Shown: piece by piece, positions 59,953-64,000 of the stretch
Position numbering within the stretch: position 1 is the first letter of the stretch
Layout: each line of letters opens with the position of its first letter
Source of the DNA: Candidatus Saccharimonadota bacterium
Lineage (GTDB): Bacteria; Patescibacteriota; Saccharimonadia; Saccharimonadales; UBA4665
NCBI GenBank assembly: GCA_003153395.1
Contig: PLYP01000002.1
Location: 30,634 to 94,633, forward strand
Direction: 5' to 3'
DNA: 64,000 bases
Position numbers and translations under genes: made by a program
The notes under the pieces: generated by a model
What the model saw: only the letters and a program-made list of their open reading frames with translations
Databases searched by the model: none
Told to the model about the DNA's origin: nothing

Positions 59953-60489
59953 TTAAATTTCAAAAGTATGAACACCTAAGTTGGGAGATCTACCTATTTT
60001 TTCGCCCTTGCATAGGTAATAGAACCATCGGACTATACCACCGTGTGTCACTATAAGTACAGAGTTAAACTTGCTTCCTTTTACATCTTTAATGAAGGAA
60101 CTAATCCTCTGACTAACTTCTTCAGCTGATTCTCCACCGTAGGGTTTTAGGTCATATGTATAAGTGTTTAACCACTCGGAAGAAGTCTTTCCAATAACCG
60201 TAGTTGTTGATTCAAAAGGTTTGCCAGTGAATGAACCCATATTGACTTCTATAATTCGTTCATCAATATTAACGTCAATATTATGGTCTTCAGCAATTGG
60301 CGAGACAGTTTCTAGTGCGCGCTTTAATGGTGAAGAGTAAACAGCGTCAAACTGATAAGATTGCAACTTTTTAAGAAGTATAGGAATCTCTTGTCGACCA
60401 CTTTCAGACAACAAATCGTCAAATTGCCCATTTATAATTTCATGCTCATTATTTTCAGTTCGGCCATGACGTACTACTATTAATTTCAT
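59953..60489 (-). CDS. Histidine phosphatase (phosphoglycerate mutase-like)
   Basis: Acid-phosphatase/PGAM superfamily. The catalytic LIVVRHGRTENNE with RHG at residues 7-9, SSPLKRALETV with the second Arg, and VLIVTHGGIVRWF with the second His. Broad-specificity phosphatase is the likely role. It is translated together with the HAD gene. TATACT ends 6 nt before the ATG. Confidence 0.92.
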   Translation of the reverse strand: MKLIVVRHGRTENNEHEIINGQFDDLLSESGRQEIPILLKKLQSYQFDAVYSSPLKRALETVSPIAEDHNIDVNIDERIIEVNMGSFTGKPFESTTTVIGKTSSEWLNTYTYDLKPYGGESAEEVSQRISSFIKDVKGSKFNSVLIVTHGGIVRWFYYLCKGEKIGRSPNLGVHTFEI

Positions 60490-60501
60490 AGTTACAGTAT
60501 A
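60490..60501 (-). promoter_or_regulatory. Leaderless-type promoter of the histidine-phosphatase gene
   Basis: TATACT at 60501-60496, 6 nt, then the ATG at 60489. Confidence 0.55.
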
Positions 60502-60588
60502 GGTTATACATCAAAAAAGATCTTAGCTTAGAGGTTATAATGCTTATGATTGTGAAGTTGCTAGCGCGAGGATTATTTACATTCCTTA

Positions 60589-61515
60589 TTAAAGCCGAGA
60601 GGACAACTTTACGTTTTGTGGTTTGCCTTTTATCCAAGCCTCTACGTTATCAATCATAATGTCAGCGCCAGTTTGTCTAGCCTTTTCGGAGTTATATGAA
60701 ATATGCGGTGTTACATATACTTTTGGATGATTAACAAGTGTCTGGTAAAGCGGGTCGTCAGTATCACCAACTAAAATACTGCCACAGTCACTCGCAGCAC
60801 CAGCTAACCCACCATCATTTAAAGCTTGAAGCATAGCGTCATAATCTACTATCTCTGGGCCTGTTACAGTTATGAAATAGCTTCCGTGCTTCATTGATTT
60901 GAAGAATTTATCGTCCAGTAATCCCTTAGTAGAGGAGTTGGTGCTTAAAGAGTCCACCACCATATCAGCGTCCTTCACTGAATTTTCTAAATTATCGCCA
61001 TGCTTAAAATAAGTAACTTCCATTTCTAATGCTTTGGCTACTTCGCCTACTCGTGTACCAATATTGCCATGTCCTAGAATTGTTAATTTTCTGCTAGCAA
61101 GACCAGGTGTGATTGGTGGTAAGCCACCGTCTTTACGATACTTCTCAGTGCTATTAAGAAACCTGTCCAAGTTTCTAGTCATGAGTATCATCATGCCTAT
61201 AACCCACTCCGACACTGCATGACGATTAGCACCTGGGGCATTAGAAATAACGACATTGTTTTTCTGTAGCACATCTAAATCAACAAACGTTACGCTAACA
61301 AATGCAACTGTTACGTATACGTCTTTTAGTTTTGAATATGCTTCCTTTAACCCAGCAGTACCGGAACAAATAACGTCAGCGCCTTTTACTCGCTCTAGGT
61401 ATTCTTCTGCGGTTTGCGGTAGCGAATCATAGTAAGTTACCTCGCCAAGACTATCCAGCCACTGTTTTTGAGCTTCAGTAAAATCTTGATTATTAGTTAC
61501 TACTATTTTAGTCAT
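60589..61515 (-). CDS. D-2-hydroxyacid dehydrogenase-like protein lacking catalytic Arg and Glu
   Basis: NAD-dependent dehydrogenase fold: ANRHAVSEWVIGMMILMTRN in the substrate domain and LTILGHGNIGTRVGEVAKAL as the Rossmann motif. His of the catalytic triad is present (VTPHISYNS). The Arg normally in the VNxxRG motif is missing (FITVTGPEIV), and the Glu normally in the DVFxxEP motif is replaced (DCGSILVGDTDDP). It may have another activity. The start overlaps the CutA gene by 4 nt. Confidence 0.88.
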   Translation of the reverse strand: MTKIVVTNNQDFTEAQKQWLDSLGEVTYYDSLPQTAEEYLERVKGADVICSGTAGLKEAYSKLKDVYVTVAFVSVTFVDLDVLQKNNVVISNAPGANRHAVSEWVIGMMILMTRNLDRFLNSTEKYRKDGGLPPITPGLASRKLTILGHGNIGTRVGEVAKALEMEVTYFKHGDNLENSVKDADMVVDSLSTNSSTKGLLDDKFFKSMKHGSYFITVTGPEIVDYDAMLQALNDGGLAGAASDCGSILVGDTDDPLYQTLVNHPKVYVTPHISYNSEKARQTGADIMIDNVEAWIKGKPQNVKLSSRL

Positions 61516-61823
61516 GCCAAAGTCTCATCAATCCAATCTCGTAACTCTTGGTTAATATCATCTGGCAGGGTAAAGGTCATCATGGGTACTTCTTCAGCAG
61601 AGGTTTTTCGCACATCTTCCATCACGGCTTCTTTGTGTTTGTCGGTAGTGTAAGTGGCAATAAAAACGTAGTTCATATCTTGGACTTTACCCTTCCACAA
61701 GAAGCGAGCAGGTTGTTTGATGAATTGCCCTCCTGTAACAAGCCTTTTCCCAAGTAGCGAATTTAATATCTTGTCGGCTTGCTCTTGGTTTTCGGCACTG
61801 ATTTTAACTTCATAGTAGAGCAT
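61512..61823 (-). CDS. cutA: CutA1-like divalent ion tolerance protein
   Basis: Trimeric ferredoxin-like protein, 103 residues. SAENQEQADKILNSLLGKRL, then VTGGQFI, then FLWKGKVQDMNYVFIATYTT and the C-terminal PMMTFTLP match CutA1. The consensus Cys/His motif of the strand is altered. Function in metal tolerance is debated. It begins a two-gene unit with the dehydrogenase. Confidence 0.82.
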   Translation of the reverse strand: MLYYEVKISAENQEQADKILNSLLGKRLVTGGQFIKQPARFLWKGKVQDMNYVFIATYTTDKHKEAVMEDVRKTSAEEVPMMTFTLPDDINQELRDWIDETLA

Positions 61824-61901
61824 GCTACGCTACCCTGTATTTATCTTCGCCTGTTGCAAGCATATTAAGCAGAGAGCTTGTTCCCATTAGGACCTTACCT
61901 T

Positions 61902-62408
61902 TCATGATGGTATCTCCTTGTTAGAATAATATACTTCCTTAAATGGAAATGAGCTCACTAGCCATTCTTTTAATCCAACATACAACTTATCGTAATATCC
62001 CTTTTCGTATGCAGAAGCAGTTACCCACCAGCTAGCGTCTACTTCATATTGCAGCAAGTCATTGTTAAGCTCTGTTCTTTCCCCCATTGGATAAAGATAA
62101 AAGCAGCCCACGTACTGGCCACTCGTATCATAGACAACATAAGCAAACGAATCATGGTCTCTGAACTCTCGTTCATGCCAAGCCAAGTCTAATAGGTTAA
62201 ACTCACTGTTTAGTTCTTCTTCTGGCCATGAACCACCACGAGTCTGTCTAATAATCTCTAGACTAGAATTAACAGCCTCTAGGTCGTCGGCCAAGTCTTG
62301 CCTATTAAGTGGTCTAGCCTCAATGTCTTCATGCGTCAGCTTAGTAAGTGGTATAAAACCCTGAGGTAGTTGAAGTTTCTTAATAAAACTGGCTATATTA
62401 TCTTGCAT
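61902..62408 (-). CDS. GNAT-like acetyltransferase
   Basis: The central strands SFAYVVYDTSGQYVGCFYLYP and VDASWWVTASAYEKGYYDKL have the GNAT layout, with the acetyl-CoA loop in the region of the second motif, although no strong Q/RxxGxG/A is seen. It is therefore a divergent member. TATTAT ends 7 nt before the ATG. Substrate unknown. Confidence 0.65.
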   Translation of the reverse strand: MQDNIASFIKKLQLPQGFIPLTKLTHEDIEARPLNRQDLADDLEAVNSSLEIIRQTRGGSWPEEELNSEFNLLDLAWHEREFRDHDSFAYVVYDTSGQYVGCFYLYPMGERTELNNDLLQYEVDASWWVTASAYEKGYYDKLYVGLKEWLVSSFPFKEVYYSNKEIPS

Positions 62409-62421
62409 TGCTCTAATAATA
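62409..62421 (-). promoter_or_regulatory. Leaderless-type promoter of the GNAT-like gene
   Basis: TATTAT at 62421-62416, 7 nt, then the ATG at 62408. Confidence 0.5.
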
Positions 62422-62510
62422 CCACCAGGTAGCTAACACTTATCGCTCAAATTTACTTGGGCCTATTCATAGTTTTATTTTTGACTCACGATAAGTGGAG
62501 AAATTATTAA

Positions 62511-62627
62511 AATGAAATCCGCCGGCACAAAAATAAGTTCGTGGAGCTTCGTGCCAATAATGAAAGCTACGCCAGTATTTCTAAAAAACTAGGCGTTAGT
62601 ATAACGCTATCCATATTAAGAAATTAA
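62511..62627 (+). pseudogene. Remnant of a helix-turn-helix (transposase/resolvase-like) N-terminus
   Basis: A 38-codon stop-to-stop frame with no start reads RRHKNKFVELRANNESYASI, then SKKLGVSITLS. This matches the N-terminal HTH of many transposases and recombinases (pattern LRAxGxSyxxIAxxLGVS). It lies between the GNAT gene and the broken MFS gene. Confidence 0.4.
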
Positions 62628-62628
62628 A

Positions 62629-63845
62629 CTAAGTAGCTTTGGGGTTCTGTTCTTTAAACACTCTATATCGTAAACCTATAATAGCCAAAATCATAAGCAC
62701 GACAAGCCAGAACAAACCATAGACTCCTATTGAAAATCGTTCAGACTTAGATTGCGCTATCCAACCTATAATTGAGAAAGCTACTGCACCGAATATCCCA
62801 CTGGCCAAACCTGGTAAAGAGCCGACTGTAGCTCGCTCATCACCTTTTATCTCTTGAAGGATATGGTGTTGGAACACTGGACGGAATAACTGAAAAACTA
62901 AGTTGAACAAAAGTATAAGTATAGCTGCGTCCTTACCACCCAAGCTTAGTCCGGCCACTAATATAAGTATTCCAGCGCACATGACGAGCATTTGCTTAGT
63001 AAGTGAAAATCGTACAAATGACTCCAGCTTTGTTAATAAAAAGACAGTTAATAATAACGCCGCAGCAGCCATGAGCGAGACCTGGCTGTTATTAAGACCT
63101 AATCTGCATATATTCTTGGCAGCAACTCCTCAAGCACACCAATAACCATTAGTACAGTGAATGAACCATAGCATAGATATCTAAGTTTTTTGGACTGGGT
63201 AAATTCGCGTAGCCCGCTACGTAATGTTTTAAGGTATGTATCCTGTTTACTATATGGTCGTTCAACAGCTAACAGTAATACAATTGCACCAGCCAGTGAT
63301 GCCACTGCACTCAAACCAATGAGCATATTTGTATACTTCAGTGTTAATAATGCAGCCAGCAAGAAGCTTAACAGCATGCCGCTATAGAGAGCCGAGTTAA
63401 TCCAGCCATAGTATTTTGCGAACAATTGCCCCTTGCCCTCTACCCGAAGTTCATTATGTAGATAAGAGTTAGTTGCGCCAGATGAACAGGCTATCATAGC
63501 ACCCCACAGAGCAAAGCCAATGGCATAACCAGTAAATGTCGGCCACTTAATCCATATTACGAATCCGGTTGCTCTTAGTAGGTTGCCAACTATCACTACA
63601 TTTTTACGTGACCAATAATCTGCTAGCACTCCACTTGGTAACTCTGATACTAAGTAGGCAAGCCACCAAATAGAGAACAGCCAACCAATGTGTTTTAAGT
63701 CTAGGTGTCCTACCTGGCTAAACATAATTGCATAAAGTGCTTGAATCGGCACAAAGCCTTCTAGGAACTGCTCTGCAATAAGCACCTTGACTACTTTAGG
63801 AGCAGAACGCAGAGGGCTAATTCGCAAGTTCAGAGGTAAAAGCAT
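62629..63845 (-). pseudogene. MFS transporter, broken by a one-base frameshift
   Basis: The first part (63845 to 63099) has six to seven membrane helices with the MFS loop motif SGVLADYWSRKNVV near residue 73 (GxLaDrxgRR type). It ends LLPRIYAD at a TAG. The second part (63072 to 62629) continues with five more helices. Adding one T at about 63102, giving GAT-TTA-GGT, joins them as IYADLGLNNSQVSLMAAAA. The substrate is unknown. Either a real mutation or a sequencing or assembly indel. Confidence 0.85.
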
Positions 63846-63860
63846 GTCGTTACGATTATA
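63846..63860 (-). promoter_or_regulatory. Promoter -10 close to the MFS start
   Basis: TATAAT at 63860-63855, 9 nt, then the ATG at 63845. Confidence 0.45.
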
Positions 63861-63941
63861 GCCTACAACATACTCTACTGGGGATTAATCAGCGTAAACA
63901 TATCTGTGACTTACTCTGTTAAATCCTTATGAGAAATTAAA

Positions 63942-63958
63942 AGCCCTATAAATGGGCT
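63942..63958 (-). terminator. Hairpin terminator downstream of the edge tRNA
   Basis: AGCCC, 7-nt loop, GGGCT, followed on the minus strand by TTTTAATTT. It lies 13 nt past the tRNA 3' end. Confidence 0.55.
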
Positions 63959-63971
63959 GGATTTACTATAG

Positions 63972-64000
63972 TGGAGGGCCCAGTGGGACTCGAACCCACG
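63972..64000 (-). tRNA. Partial tRNA (3' half) at the window edge
   Basis: T-arm GTGGG-TTCGAGT-CCCAC, acceptor 3' strand TGGGCCC, discriminator T and genomic CCA on the minus strand. The anticodon is outside the window, so identity is unknown. Confidence 0.85.

Noticed and set aside
1..64000. UGA recoding as in some CPR lineages
   Set aside because: Conserved genes read through with the standard code, and their ends fit family lengths with TGA, TAA and TAG used as stops.
1..64000. CRISPR array, rRNA, intact insertion sequence or prophage
   Set aside because: No regularly spaced repeats, rRNA sequence or complete transposase or phage gene was seen; only one HTH remnant at 62511.

Overview
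The window looks like a chromosome segment of a small-genome bacterium of the Patescibacteria/CPR, most likely Candidatus Saccharibacteria (TM7). This is inferred from gene content, since no rRNA is present. The DNA is AT-rich and the standard code is used with UGA as stop. Genes are short and tightly packed. There is no central biosynthesis apart from an isolated hisG-hisD pair, and there is a full type IV pilus locus. Other CPR-typical genes are an RNase Y/YmdB pair, a PRC-barrel protein, a FolC-like Mur ligase, short TsaB and TsaE, and several small membrane proteins.

Layout. 1-6.9 kb: truncated MMPL transporter, lone glutamate 5-kinase, UDP-glucose dehydrogenase, a membrane protein, a Y-family polymerase with a small upstream partner, then a degenerate stretch and two small genes. 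6.9-12 kb: divergent Nudix and ROK kinase, frameshifted alpha/beta hydrolase, tRNA-Arg, FolC, three tiny ORFs, HTH regulator. 12-16 kb: murB, glyA and an HTH-MurA fusion. 16-21.8 kb: tRNA-Gly, tRNA-Arg, pilin-like protein, sugar transferase, SET protein, Rpf-like transglycosylase, atypical deformylase. 21.8-24.2 kb: GC-rich yerC-hisG-hisD block flanked by an 11-bp direct repeat. 24.3-34 kb: SGNH hydrolase broken by a 13-bp duplication, secreted protein, tRNA-His, cupredoxin, quinone reductase, metal P-type ATPase, lipid-kinase-like protein, two tRNA-Pro, atypical signal peptidase, putative PD-(D/E)XK protein. 33.5-40 kb: ymdB, rny, tsaB, tsaE, recX, Nudix, recA. 40-50.5 kb: type IV pilus (pilB, pilC, pilin; three minor pilins on the opposite strand; pilM-N-O and a pilP-position protein). 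50.5-55.5 kb: yebC, IMPase, ruvC, ruvA, aldo/keto reductase, ruvB. 55.6-64 kb: VKOR, APH-like kinase, cupin, PNPOx, HAD, histidine phosphatase, dehydrogenase, CutA, GNAT and a frameshifted MFS gene.

How the genes fit together. Cell-envelope genes (MurA, MurB, Ugd, sugar transferase, Rpf-like muralytic protein, signal peptidase) and the pilus with VKOR (disulfide formation) suit a host-attached lifestyle. DNA repair and recombination is well represented (recA-recX, ruvABC, Y-family polymerase).

The most general observation is regulatory. About fifteen genes have a -10 hexamer ending exactly 6-7 nt before the start codon, which predicts leaderless mRNAs. Other genes have strong Shine-Dalgarno sequences. 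The most unusual individual loci are the HTH-MurA fusion with an inverted repeat on its own promoter, the yerC-hisG-hisD island with an operator-like palindrome, a deformylase with Asp in place of its metal-ligand Cys, a signal peptidase without the usual Lys, and the 13-bp duplication that breaks the SGNH gene.
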